A stretch of 64,000 nucleotides of DNA from Aciduricibacillus chroicocephali (GTDB lineage Bacteria; Bacillota; Bacilli; Bacillales; Amphibacillaceae), in NCBI RefSeq assembly GCF_030762805.1, contig NZ_CP129113.1, forward strand, positions 232,001-296,000, read 5' to 3'. Under the pieces are notes generated by a model. It saw only the letters and a list, made by a program, of their open reading frames with translations. It was not told the DNA's origin and did no database searches. Below are positions 25,651 to 34,344 of the stretch, one piece after another. The translations under genes were made by a program, and so were the position numbers. How positions within the stretch are numbered: position 1 is the stretch's first letter; each line of letters starts with the position of its first letter.

Positions 25651-26166
25651 ATGAAAATTGTTGTAACTGCTGATACGCATATCAAAGAGAACAGTAAGAA
25701 AAGAAGGCTTCCTGATCGGTTGCTAAGGGCATGTACGGATGCTGATCTAATTATTCATGCGGGAGACTGGCAATCAACGCAAGTACATACTGAACTGTCT
25801 CAATATGCTGAAGTACTGGGAGTATGGGGGAATGCTGATAGTGAAGAAATCAAAAATCTTATTCCAGAAAAGGATATAGTAGAAGTAGCAGGCAGGAAAA
25901 TCGGTATTGTTCATGGCCATGGTGATAAGAAAACAACAGAGAAACGGGTGGAGGAAGCGTTTAGAGATGAAGAAGTGGATATTATCATTTTTGGACATTC
26001 TCATATTCCAATGATTCGTTACGCAGGTAAGACACTGCTGATCAATCCGGGCTCTCCAACCGACAAACGGCGGCTTCCTTACTTTTCCTACGCATTGTTG
26101 AAGATAGATAAAGAGATAGAGTGTGATATTGTGTTTTTTGATAAAGATGACACTGAGAATAGATGA
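25651..26166 (+). CDS. YfcE/MJ0936-type metallophosphoesterase
   Basis: This 171-residue calcineurin-like phosphoesterase shows the full metal set. D8/H10 lie in VTADTHIKE, followed by HAGDW, GVWGNADS (family GNCD or GNxD), HGHG and GHSHIP. Small members of this family hydrolyse phosphodiesters; the natural substrate is unknown. ATG 25651 follows AAAGGAGAGAAAC. It lies between two unrelated genes. Confidence 0.9.
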   Translation: MKIVVTADTHIKENSKKRRLPDRLLRACTDADLIIHAGDWQSTQVHTELSQYAEVLGVWGNADSEEIKNLIPEKDIVEVAGRKIGIVHGHGDKKTTEKRVEEAFRDEEVDIIIFGHSHIPMIRYAGKTLLINPGSPTDKRRLPYFSYALLKIDKEIECDIVFFDKDDTENR

Positions 26167-26285
26167 ATACACGGAGTCTTCGAAGTTATTTTCTAATGTG
26201 AGTTAAAAGGTATTATTTTGGAATGGTATATGTCTTGGTCTGATATTTAGAGTGTTAAAACATATTAAATTTTGGCGGAGGAGGG

Positions 26286-26930
26286 GTGAACATTCCGTCC
26301 TATTTAGAAATATACAATAAACTTTTTTCCTTTTATGGGCCGCAGTCATGGTGGCCGGCGGAGACTGATTTTGAAATGATGATTGGTGCAATTCTCGTTC
26401 AGAATACGAGCTGGACGAACGTTGACAAAGCGATGGAAAAGCTGAAGCCTTATTTGGATGCGAATACGATTCAATCTATGCCAACTGAGAAGCTGGCAGA
26501 GCTAATCAGGTCAAGCGGTTTTTTCAATATGAAGGCAAAAAGGGTCAAGGCCTTTGTAGAATGGTTTCTTAAGCATGACTGTAATGTTGAGGAATTGAAG
26601 AAGTGGCCGCTAAATAACTTGCGTAATGAATTGCTTTCCATTCATGGAATCGGGCGGGAGACCGCCGATGATATGCTCTTGTACGCTTTTGATAAGCCTG
26701 TATTCATTGTTGATGCATATGCAAGAAGGATTTTCTATCGAATTGGCTTCGACATGCCTACTTCCTATGATTCTTTTCGTCTTATGGTAGAAGCAGAACT
26801 TCCTGAAAGCGTCTATATGTTCAATGAATACCATGCTGTGCTTGTTGAGCATGCAAAAGTGCATTGTCGTAAGAAACCGATTTGTTCGGGATGTCCTCTT
26901 ATTACAATTTGTTCAAGGAGAATTAATTGA
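26286..26930 (+). CDS. Endonuclease III-family DNA glycosylase (MagIII-like)
   Basis: This 214-residue HhH-GPD protein has a C-terminal [4Fe-4S] site C-x6-C-x2-C-x5-C (CRKKPICSGCPLITIC). The helix-hairpin-helix is LLSIHGIGRETADDMLLYA, and the conserved aspartate is D143 in VDAYARR. The lysine that gives Nth its AP-lyase activity is replaced by E125, exactly 18 residues before D143, so a monofunctional glycosylase is predicted. That pattern resembles 3-methyladenine glycosylase III of H. pylori. GTG 26286 is preceded closely by GCGGAGGAGG, so the exact start is uncertain by a few codons. Confidence 0.85.
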   Translation: MNIPSYLEIYNKLFSFYGPQSWWPAETDFEMMIGAILVQNTSWTNVDKAMEKLKPYLDANTIQSMPTEKLAELIRSSGFFNMKAKRVKAFVEWFLKHDCNVEELKKWPLNNLRNELLSIHGIGRETADDMLLYAFDKPVFIVDAYARRIFYRIGFDMPTSYDSFRLMVEAELPESVYMFNEYHAVLVEHAKVHCRKKPICSGCPLITICSRRIN

Positions 26931-26996
26931 GAATAGAGTTTTCTTTGTAACAAGAGCTTTTAGTGAAAATCCTAGCAAAGTACAGTGTATGTACTT

Positions 26997-27044
26997 CACC
27001 CTAAAAGTTAGAGTCACTAATCTAACTTTATAGGGTGTTTTCTT
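26997..27044 (+). terminator. Long terminator after the endonuclease III-like gene
   Basis: Arms 26997-27012 and 27021-27037 pair over about 16 bp with one bulge, followed by TTTTCTT. Confidence 0.85.
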
Positions 27045-27097
27045 ATGTTTAAATACAAGAAGGATTCAGGTCGTATAGGAGTTTTTAAAGGATTTGT

Positions 27098-28483
27098 TTA
27101 TAACTCATGCCAAGCTTTTGAAAGTTTTGTAACTCCTTCAATGATTTGTTCAATAGATAAATTAGCAAAACCCAATTGAAACAGAGGCTTATCCGGATAA
27201 GGGCCTTTAAAGTAAGGTTTTGTGGAATACACTTTGACACTATAATCCTTTGCTTTCTGTATTAATGTCGTCTCATCCAAGTTCGTGTTGACCTGCACGA
27301 TAATATATAAGCCTGCTTGTTGACCAATAATGTTGAGTCGTTCGTCGAATGTTTGACGTAATGTTTCAATTAAAGCAGCCATTTTCGCTTTATATCTTGC
27401 TCTCATTTTTCTTAAATGAGAATCCCAATAACCTTCTTTCATGAATCGAGCCAGCGCTCTTTGATGTAACATGGAGGCGCTCTGTTCCAGTTGAAACATT
27501 TTCTTTTTGTATACTTCAATAAGGGAAGGAGGCAGGATCATATAGCTGATTCGAATTGCAGGCAGAAAGGCTTTGGAAAACGTGCTAATATAGATGACCC
27601 TTCCTTCAGAATCAAATGATGATAAAGCTGGAACTGGCTGATGCTGGTACATGAACTCACTGTCGTAATCATCTTCAATAATATATGCTTGGTGTTCCTT
27701 GGCCCATTTAATTAATTGCTGACGCTCAGGAATCGGTATCGTAGCTCCGGTTGGGAATTGATGCGACGGTGTTAGATAGAGAAGTCTGGAGCGAGCTTTG
27801 GCAAGCTCGTCCAAGGAAATTCCGATTGGAGAAATTTTTACTGGCTCAATAGTGAAACCTTGAAGTTCGAATACATATGATGCTCCATCGTATCCAGGCT
27901 CCTCAACTGCTAAACTTTTATAATCCTCTTTTAACAAAATGCTTAATTGCATCAGAAGCGACTGTGTACTACTGCCAATAATAATCGCTTCAGATGTAGT
28001 AAAGACGCCTCGAGACCGCATCAAATACTCTGCTAGTTGCTCGCGAAGAAATTTGTCGCCAAAAGGCTCTCCATAGCCATAAATCATGTCTTCATTCAGT
28101 ACCTTATTTGCACATTGGCGCCATCTATTTAAAGGGAAAGCTGTTTGGTCTATGATGCCTGTTCGAAAATCAATTGAATATTTCTCTTCGGCTAATTCTT
28201 GTACGGTCTGTTTATGAGCCTCTTGTTTGAGATAAATAGGTATGAACTTCTGAACATAATAACCCCTTTTAGGCTCACTCCTTATATAACCCTCTGCTGC
28301 CAGCTGTTCATAAGCCTGGAGTGTCGTATTGCGGCTCACTTCAAGAAGATCTGCCAATTGGCGTATTGAAGGGAGTTGGGAATCTTCAACAAGTTGTCCG
28401 TTCTCAATTCTATTTCGAATTTGTTCATATATCTGTCTATGTTTTGCTTCTGTCTCGGTAAGTGAAAATAGTAGTGTTTTCAT
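27098..28483 (-). CDS. MocR/GabR-type GntR regulator with aminotransferase domain
   Basis: The start is taken at ATG 28483 behind TTGGAGAG (461 residues); ATG 28501 has no ribosome site. The GntR domain (about 1-75) contains QLPSIRQLADLLEVSRNT. The aminotransferase-like domain has YLTPSHQFPTG, IIEDDYDSEFMY and the PLP lysine in YISTFSKAFLPAIRISY. It is divergent from a GNAT acetyltransferase gene, a pairing common among MocR regulators, so that gene is the likely target. Confidence 0.88.
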   Translation of the reverse strand: MKTLLFSLTETEAKHRQIYEQIRNRIENGQLVEDSQLPSIRQLADLLEVSRNTTLQAYEQLAAEGYIRSEPKRGYYVQKFIPIYLKQEAHKQTVQELAEEKYSIDFRTGIIDQTAFPLNRWRQCANKVLNEDMIYGYGEPFGDKFLREQLAEYLMRSRGVFTTSEAIIIGSSTQSLLMQLSILLKEDYKSLAVEEPGYDGASYVFELQGFTIEPVKISPIGISLDELAKARSRLLYLTPSHQFPTGATIPIPERQQLIKWAKEHQAYIIEDDYDSEFMYQHQPVPALSSFDSEGRVIYISTFSKAFLPAIRISYMILPPSLIEVYKKKMFQLEQSASMLHQRALARFMKEGYWDSHLRKMRARYKAKMAALIETLRQTFDERLNIIGQQAGLYIIVQVNTNLDETTLIQKAKDYSVKVYSTKPYFKGPYPDKPLFQLGFANLSIEQIIEGVTKLSKAWHEL

Positions 28484-28565
28484 CTCTCTCCAATCTGACA
28501 TGTAGTTTTAGTCCAAATTGTACCTTTTTGAAATGTCAGTTTTTGAGCATAATATAAAGCATATT

Positions 28566-28583
28566 AAGCTTGCTGGCAAGCTT
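28566..28583 (+). promoter_or_regulatory. Palindrome between MocR and GNAT genes
   Basis: AAGCTTGC (28566-28573), TG, GCAAGCTT (28576-28583): a perfect 8-bp inverted repeat just downstream of a likely -10 region (CATAATATAAAG) for the GNAT gene. It could be an operator or a leader hairpin. Confidence 0.45.
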
Positions 28584-28605
28584 GTTCCAAACAGGGGGAT
28601 TTTTT

Positions 28606-29049
28606 ATGAAGATAAAAGAAGTTAGTTTAGATTCTTTAAAAGAAGCAGCTGAGCTATTTAATGAATATCGAAAATTTTATGGTAAGGAAAATGACCTTTT
28701 GGGTGCTGAAACGTTTTTAAAAGAACGAATAGAAAATGGTGAATCAATCATTTTCCTGGCATACGAGCAAGAACAGGCAGTCGGGTTTGTACAAATTTAT
28801 CCTATTTTTTCTTCTATATCTATGAAGCGTGCCTATATACTGAATGATCTGTTTGTCGAACCATCCTATCGAGGAGGCGGGGTCGGAAAGGCAATATTGA
28901 ATAGGGTCTTTAATTTATGTGAGGAGAACGGTGGTAGTTATGTTACGTTGCAAACAAGTCCAGATAATCACCGAGCTAAAGGTTTATACGAACATATGGG
29001 TATGAGTCTTGACTCGGAGTATGATTGGTACATTAAATATTCCAAATAA
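28606..29049 (+). CDS. GNAT family N-acetyltransferase
   Basis: The preferred start is ATG 28606 behind CAGGGGG, giving 147 residues. The acetyl-CoA binding motif is visible as LNDLFVEPSYRGGGVGKAIL (about 76-95). The C-terminal NHRAKGLYEHMGM follows, with YDWYIK at the end. Acceptor substrate unknown. It is divergent from the MocR regulator at 27098-28483. The following 235 bases to putP contain only a promoter region. Confidence 0.88.
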   Translation: MKIKEVSLDSLKEAAELFNEYRKFYGKENDLLGAETFLKERIENGESIIFLAYEQEQAVGFVQIYPIFSSISMKRAYILNDLFVEPSYRGGGVGKAILNRVFNLCEENGGSYVTLQTSPDNHRAKGLYEHMGMSLDSEYDWYIKYSK

Positions 29050-29243
29050 AATTGATGCCTGAAGATATATTAAAAAGAATATAAATGAACGGGGATTAAG
29101 CCTATTTCAAAATTAGAGCCTGTTTTTTTAAAAATCAAATGAATTCCTATGTTCTCTCTTTCTAGGTATTTAACATATGGGGGAATTTTCTTCACCTTCA
29201 AATTAATAAGGCATATGTGCACCATTTTTCCGAATTGCCCTTA

Positions 29244-29252
29244 TGTTATAAT
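29244..29252 (+). promoter_or_regulatory. Extended -10 promoter for putP
   Basis: TGT-TATAAT (29244-29252), 32 bases before the start. No convincing -35; no SigB-type promoter was found. Confidence 0.5.
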
Positions 29253-29284
29253 GATGAATTATAAAATTGCAAAGGGGGAAGACG

Positions 29285-30769
29285 ATGTCCGATCATGGGT
29301 ATCAACTGATAGCAATCTTGATTTATCTTGCGGGTATGCTGTGGATCGGCTGGTATGCTTACCGGCGTGTCAACAACTTGACGGATTATATGCTCGGAGG
29401 GCGTTCGCTTGGTCCTGCGGTTACTGCTCTAAGTGCTGGTGCTTCTGATATGTCGGGCTGGCTGCTCATGGGGCTGCCGGGTGCCATTTTCGCTTCAGGT
29501 CTCGTAGAAGCGTGGATTGCAATTGGCTTAACCATTGGAGCTTATTTGAACTGGATTTTCGTTGCACCGAGACTCCGAGCTTATACGCAAGTTTCCAATA
29601 ATTCCATTACGATTCCAAGTTATTTGGACAGCCGTTTCAAAGGGAATTCCCGGCTGTTGCGCATTATTACTGCACTGATTATTCTTGTGTTCTTCACATT
29701 TTATGTATCATCAGGCATGGTTGCTGGAGGCGTATTCTTCCAAAGCTCGTTCGGCATGAGCTATCATGTCGGGCTGCTGATTGTAGCCGCAGTTGTTATT
29801 GCCTACACGCTGTTTGGCGGTTTCCTTGCTGTGAGCTATACGGATTTCGTCCAGGGGCTGATCATGTTCCTTGCGCTAATCTGTGTACCGCTTTTTGGTT
29901 TCTTTATAACTGGTGGTTTTTCCGGTACGGTAGAATCAATAAAGGAAGTGAATCCTCATGCGCTTAGTCTTGTAAAGGGCGCAACTGTTGCAGGCGTAAT
30001 CTCTGCTCTTGCATGGGGGCTCGGCTATTTCGGTCAGCCGCATATCATCGTACGATTTATGGCGATTAAAACGGTTAAAGAAACGAAGCAAGCACGGAGA
30101 ATTGGAATTGGTTGGATGATTCTCAGCCTTGCTGGAGCAATTGGTACCGCCCTTGTCGGTATAGCCTATTATCAGCAAAACACTGGTGCCAAACTAGTCG
30201 ATAAAGAAGCTGTCTTTATCGCACTTGGGCAGATCATTTTCCATCCATTCATTGCTGGAGTATTGCTGGCAGCCGTCCTTGCAGCAATTATGAGCACAAT
30301 ATCCTCGCAGCTGATTGTTACTTCATCTGCCTTAATCGAGGATTTGTACAAAACGGTTCAGAAAAGTAAATCCTCAGAGAAGACATATGTATTCCTTGGC
30401 CGGATTGCCATTCTTGTTGTATCTATAATTGCGATGGCCCTTGCCTGGAAACAGAACGATACAATTCTGGCACTTGTAAGCTTTGCTTGGGCTGGCTTCG
30501 GGGCAGCATTCGGTCCGACAATACTGCTCTCGCTTTATTGGAGAAAAATTACTTCCATTGGAGCGCTATCGGGCATGATTGTAGGAGCCGTTACTGTAAT
30601 CGTTTGGGGAAATGTTGATATTCTTAAGGATAGCCTTTATGAGATTGTTCCGGGCTTTGCACTGAACCTCATTGTCACAATTGTTGTCAGCTTACTGACG
30701 CATAAGGAAAATCCAGAGATCGACAGAGAGTTCAATGAAGCCCTTGAACTGCTGCACTCGGATGATTAA
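29285..30769 (+). CDS. putP: Sodium/proline symporter
   Basis: The start is ATG 29285 behind AAAGGGGGAAG, giving 494 residues. This SSS-family transporter has about 13 helices. Signatures include YMLGGRSLGPAVTALSAGAS, DMSGWLLMGLPGA and ITIPSYLDSRF, characteristic of PutP/OpuE. It imports L-proline with Na+, either as nutrient (PutP) or as osmoprotectant (OpuE). No putBC (proline catabolism) is adjacent, so an osmotic role is possible. It is a single unit with its own promoter and terminator. Confidence 0.92.
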   Translation: MSDHGYQLIAILIYLAGMLWIGWYAYRRVNNLTDYMLGGRSLGPAVTALSAGASDMSGWLLMGLPGAIFASGLVEAWIAIGLTIGAYLNWIFVAPRLRAYTQVSNNSITIPSYLDSRFKGNSRLLRIITALIILVFFTFYVSSGMVAGGVFFQSSFGMSYHVGLLIVAAVVIAYTLFGGFLAVSYTDFVQGLIMFLALICVPLFGFFITGGFSGTVESIKEVNPHALSLVKGATVAGVISALAWGLGYFGQPHIIVRFMAIKTVKETKQARRIGIGWMILSLAGAIGTALVGIAYYQQNTGAKLVDKEAVFIALGQIIFHPFIAGVLLAAVLAAIMSTISSQLIVTSSALIEDLYKTVQKSKSSEKTYVFLGRIAILVVSIIAMALAWKQNDTILALVSFAWAGFGAAFGPTILLSLYWRKITSIGALSGMIVGAVTVIVWGNVDILKDSLYEIVPGFALNLIVTIVVSLLTHKENPEIDREFNEALELLHSDD

Positions 30770-30781
30770 ATTCTAATACGA

Positions 30782-30811
30782 CCCGCCTTCCATTGGGGAA
30801 GGCGGGTTTTT
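30782..30811 (+). terminator. Terminator after putP
   Basis: Perfect 10-bp arms 30782-30791 and 30797-30806, then TTTTT. Confidence 0.9.
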
Positions 30812-30940
30812 AACTTTGAAATCGAAGAAAACAGCTGGTCCCGACTTGATGATTAAGTGACAGGACAGAGGGAATTTGCAGAAATTCGTTAGTAATAAAG
30901 ATAATTGGAGGTGCAGGGTTCAATATTAAGTTTAATGGTC

Positions 30941-30970
30941 TTTACATAAACTTTTCCTTAAATACATAAT
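30941..30970 (+). promoter_or_regulatory. Candidate sigma-A promoter for signal peptidase
   Basis: TTTACA (30941-30946), an 18-base spacer, CATAAT (30965-30970), followed by a leader of about 70 bases. Confidence 0.5.
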
Positions 30971-31043
30971 ATTCTGCTCCTGTCTCTGATACAATGAGGT
31001 CATAAGCACATTTTTCCGGTCAAACCGATAAAGGGGGACTTTC

Positions 31044-31592
31044 GTGAATACGGTTGGTAAAGAGATTTGGTCTTTTGTAAGGATTATACTTTTCGCAATT
31101 ATTTTTGCTTATATCATCAATCATTTTCTATTGGCCCCTTATGTCGTTAAAGGGGAATCTATGCATCCAAACCTTCAAGAGGAGAATAAGCTTGTCATCA
31201 ATAAATTGAGCCAATTCAGCCATTATAAGCGGTTTGATATTATTGTGTTCAATGCTCCGGATGAGGATGCCCGCTATGTTAAGAGAATAATCGGTCTGCC
31301 TGGAGATACAATTGTGATGAAGAATGACATTTTGTATATTAACGGTAAGGCATACGATGAATCCTATTTGCAGTCCCCAAGTCAAAAAGCGGGTCTGTCC
31401 TATACAGGTGATTTTACATTGGAAGAGCTGACAGGATATGAGAAGGTCCCTAAAGGGTCTCTATTTGTCCTTGGTGATAATCGAGCAGTGAGTAAGGACA
31501 GCCGTTATTTTGGGCTCCTTTCAAAAAATAAAATAATCGGAAAAGCAGTTTTTCGAATCTGGCCGTTCACAGAGGTTGGCCAGGTACAATAA
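31044..31592 (+). CDS. Type I signal peptidase
   Basis: This 182-residue enzyme of the Bacillus SipS/SipT size class has one N-terminal membrane anchor (about 10-33). Catalytic S39 lies in VKGESMHPNL and general-base K80 in YVKRIIGLPGD. The box E domain GDNRAVSKDSRYFG is present. It removes signal peptides on the outer face of the membrane. GTG 31044 follows AAAGGGGGAC. It has its own promoter and a perfect terminator. Bacillaceae often carry several Sip paralogues; I cannot say which this is. Confidence 0.93.
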   Translation: MNTVGKEIWSFVRIILFAIIFAYIINHFLLAPYVVKGESMHPNLQEENKLVINKLSQFSHYKRFDIIVFNAPDEDARYVKRIIGLPGDTIVMKNDILYINGKAYDESYLQSPSQKAGLSYTGDFTLEELTGYEKVPKGSLFVLGDNRAVSKDSRYFGLLSKNKIIGKAVFRIWPFTEVGQVQ

Positions 31593-31599
31593 TGTGATT

Positions 31600-31646
31600 A
31601 AAAGGACCTGTGACGCAGTCGTACTGCGTCACAGGTCCTTTTTTTA
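31600..31646 (+). terminator. Bidirectional terminator
   Basis: Perfect 20-bp arms 31600-31619 and 31623-31642 between convergent genes. Confidence 0.92.
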
Positions 31647-32882
31647 AGTTTCTTCAACAGTCTTATTCATCGCCACCCCAGGCTTACTCAGTTGAGGAGC
31701 GGGCCCGATAATTGTATCTGCAAGGCGCTGGCAATGATGTTTATCGAAATAGGCAATATACTTGTTGGCGATAGGATACCAAGGGTTTGTAGTCGCACCT
31801 TCAGCTGTGATATGTCGCAAAATTTCTTGTACCTCTTCAATTGTATCTGCTTTATAACCATACAAATCCTTATTCAAATCCATATAGGTTCCACGTTTCG
31901 CAACGAACTCATCCAGATCGAATGTGAAAAATATAATTGGCTTGTTCATATAAAGGAAGTCCCAAGAAACACTTGTATAATCCGTCAGCAGCATGTCGGC
32001 AAGAATAACCTCGTCCTGTATAGAAATCTCATTGAAGCTGAAAAACTTGATGTTGGGCTCGTCCTTGGCCAACCCCCGAAAATGAGACTCAAATCTCTTC
32101 ATGAAAGGATGCAGGGCGCAGATGATTTCAAGTTCTCCATCTCGTATCAGCTGTCGGATTTGTGGATTACTGACAAGCTTCTGTGTTTGCTGGAAATAGC
32201 TATTTTCCATGAAGGCTGCTTCATCAAGATCAAGCAGCCATTCACGCCATGTCATCATCATCAGAATACGCTTAACCTTCTTTGCAGGTATATTTGTAGC
32301 AAAGCGATCGAAACGCGGCATACCGGTGATGGTCAACTTTTGCTCAGGAATTTTCCATTCAAATTGCTTGATATCCTTTTCGTGCTGTGAAGCGCAATTG
32401 AAGTAATCTGTGCGCTTCAATAAAGGAATATCTTCAGGTTGAATGAGGATTTTCTTGAAACCTTCAATTCCGTGGCTTACGTGGGTGATGATTGTACGCC
32501 GATTCAGGAAAATATATTTCTCAATATGCGGAGCGATATCATAGATGATGGAGTGACCATGAAATGAATAATCCGCTTTGAAAAACAGCATATAATTGCG
32601 CAGGCTGCCAAGCGGAATTGCATTTGGTATTTGTTTTTCCTGTACGTAGCTGGTACTCGGGTCGTATAGCCAGTATACGTCTAGGTCCGCTCGCTCTCGA
32701 GTCAGATAACTGTGCAATACGGAGGCATTATCTTCGTATTTCTCGCCAAGATTTCCGCCGACAAGAACGATTGGCCTGCCTGTTCCTCGCCTCGTGAAAA
32801 TAGAACATGCGAAGGCAAACATTATTTTTAAAAAGGCGATGGTGCGCGCAAATTTTTTTCTGTGTTTGAGTTCCATGGGCAT
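31644..32882 (-). CDS. CDP-glycerol glycerophosphotransferase family protein (TagB-like)
   Basis: This 412-residue protein is the size of TagB or TarB primases rather than the long polymerases. The domain motifs are present: GHSIIYDIAP, THVSHGIEGFKK (acid-base histidine) near 134 and LLTDYTSVSWDFLYM near 300. It would transfer glycerol-phosphate from CDP-glycerol to a lipid-linked acceptor at the membrane. ATG 32882 follows GGGAAGGA. It stands alone, far from the TagF-like gene at the window start, and no sugar-nucleotide genes are nearby. Confidence 0.85.
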   Translation of the reverse strand: MPMELKHRKKFARTIAFLKIMFAFACSIFTRRGTGRPIVLVGGNLGEKYEDNASVLHSYLTRERADLDVYWLYDPSTSYVQEKQIPNAIPLGSLRNYMLFFKADYSFHGHSIIYDIAPHIEKYIFLNRRTIITHVSHGIEGFKKILIQPEDIPLLKRTDYFNCASQHEKDIKQFEWKIPEQKLTITGMPRFDRFATNIPAKKVKRILMMMTWREWLLDLDEAAFMENSYFQQTQKLVSNPQIRQLIRDGELEIICALHPFMKRFESHFRGLAKDEPNIKFFSFNEISIQDEVILADMLLTDYTSVSWDFLYMNKPIIFFTFDLDEFVAKRGTYMDLNKDLYGYKADTIEEVQEILRHITAEGATTNPWYPIANKYIAYFDKHHCQRLADTIIGPAPQLSKPGVAMNKTVEET

Positions 32883-33029
32883 TTTTCCTTCCCAAATTAT
32901 ATGTAAACTAATGATACATTCCCTGAAACTCTGTTTTGTAAGCCAATTTCAATTAAAAATTTTATTTTTGCAGATTCACGGACCAAGTAAAACAATTTTC
33001 ATAGAAACCGCCACCTAAAAATGGCATTT

Positions 33030-33038
33030 TGCTATAAT
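33030..33038 (+). promoter_or_regulatory. Extended -10 promoter for the nuclease gene
   Basis: TGC-TATAAT at 33030-33038, 51 bases before the start. Confidence 0.5.
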
Positions 33039-33088
33039 GAACAGAGTAATTCAAGAAATTGCCACTTCAAGTCGGAGGGATTGTATTG

Positions 33089-34012
33089 ATGACATTGTTT
33101 ATATTGTCTTTGTGTCTATCAGCTGCTGTTATGAGCGGTATTTTATACAAACATAAGTCGAACAGAGGAACGGTTGGTTTTGTTGCGCTGATTGCTTTTT
33201 GTCTGGTGCTGACTGGCTGTGCGGAGATGGAACAAGGTAGTAGCGATAAGGAACAGAAACAAAATGAATCGGATTCATCACAAGAATCAAAGCAAGAAGG
33301 AACTGGACAAGAACAAGTGCAGCAAAAGAAAGAAGAAAACGAATATATTCAAACTTCCAAAGATGGGGAAACAGTACAGGCGAAAAATCAGGCAACTGTC
33401 AAGCTATCCAGAGTTGTCGATGGCGATACAATCAAAGTGTATTATAAAGGTAAGGAAGAAACCGTACGTTATTTGCTAATGGATACACCTGAGTCAAAAA
33501 AGCCGGGAGAGTGCATTCAACCTTATGCAGAAAAAGCGAGCAAGCGTAATGAACAACTCATAAAAAGCGGAAAGCTTACTTTGGAATTTGAGAAAAGCAG
33601 GACAGACAAATATGGCCGCCTTCTCGCATATGTTTTCGTAGATGGGAAATCAGTTCAGGAGACACTAATCAAGGAAGGGCTCGCTCGTGTTGCATATGTT
33701 TATGAGCCGCCATACAAGTATTTGAACCAGTATGAGCAAGCACAAGAATTTGCGAAAAACAAGAAACTTAATATTTGGTCTAAGAAAGGTTATGTTTCCA
33801 GTCGTGGATTTAATGGCTGTGCAAAGGAAGCAGGAACACAACAGCCTGTCGAAAAGTCAACACAGGAACCAGTATTAAAGACTGGTAGCGCAGAAGTATT
33901 TAAGAATTGTACAGAACTGCGCAAAAAGTATTCAGATGGCGTGCCAGAGGGACACCCAGCCTACCAGTCTAAAATGGATCGGGATAAAGACGGGTATGCA
34001 TGTGAGAGATAA
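33089..34012 (+). CDS. Thermonuclease-like lipoprotein with Excalibur domain
   Basis: The start is ATG 33089 behind CGGAGGG (33073-33079), giving 307 residues. A first hydrophobic helix (about 2-20) is followed by a second ending in lipobox LTGC (C44), so it should be lipid-anchored outside the cell. A Q/E/K-rich linker (50-95) leads to a staphylococcal-nuclease domain (about 105-240) with VVDGDTIKVYY, RYLLMDTPE and KYGRLLAYVF. The C-terminal Excalibur motif DRDKDGYACE (calcium-binding type) completes it. It resembles extracellular Ca2+-dependent nucleases such as YncB/NucB-type proteins. The two N-terminal hydrophobic stretches are unusual. Confidence 0.88.
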   Translation: MTLFILSLCLSAAVMSGILYKHKSNRGTVGFVALIAFCLVLTGCAEMEQGSSDKEQKQNESDSSQESKQEGTGQEQVQQKKEENEYIQTSKDGETVQAKNQATVKLSRVVDGDTIKVYYKGKEETVRYLLMDTPESKKPGECIQPYAEKASKRNEQLIKSGKLTLEFEKSRTDKYGRLLAYVFVDGKSVQETLIKEGLARVAYVYEPPYKYLNQYEQAQEFAKNKKLNIWSKKGYVSSRGFNGCAKEAGTQQPVEKSTQEPVLKTGSAEVFKNCTELRKKYSDGVPEGHPAYQSKMDRDKDGYACER

Positions 34013-34018
34013 TTAGGA

Positions 34019-34059
34019 AGTCGGAGGCGGATTAAGATTTAACGCTTCCGGCTTTTTTC
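34019..34059 (+). terminator. Terminator after the nuclease gene
   Basis: Arms 34019-34029 and 34043-34053 (with G-U pairs), followed by TTTTTT. Confidence 0.8.
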
Positions 34060-34247
34060 TTGAAAAAGGGTGAGAGCTATCTCACTAAGCAGAGCATCAA
34101 TACTGTTTTCTTCAAGACTTGCGTTTTAAGTTGAGGCAAGACAAAAAAGGCATCTCGTTCATCATGGTAGGATGTTGACGGTTAAGTAAATTATTTCAAA
34201 AACTTATTGGCTTGCCGGAGAAGTTGTAATACACTTTACTTTAAATA

Positions 34248-34333
34248 AGTGAAAAGCAAACTGATTGAAAAGTCAGGACGCAAAGCCCAAGGTCTAAAGT
34301 CGCTGTGACAATGATGGCTGGGTTGCCTCATAT
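34248..34333 (+). ncRNA. Cyclic di-GMP-I (GEMM) riboswitch
   Basis: The stretch reads AAGCAAAC, then hairpin CTGA/TCAG around TGAAAA, then GGACGCAAAGCC, GGTCTAAAG, a variable hairpin, TGGCTGGGTTGCC. These are the conserved blocks of the GEMM-I aptamer in order. It ends about five bases before the ribosome site GGAGGAG (34334-34340) with no terminator between, so translational control is likely. The rest of the 330-base gap (34060-34247) holds no gene I can support. Confidence 0.85.
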
Positions 34334-34344
34334 GGAGGAGTAAG

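Noticed and set aside
31692-32390. 232-residue plus-strand frame opposite the TagB-like gene
   Set aside because: It lies entirely within a strong minus-strand gene; no ribosome site or recognisable domain.
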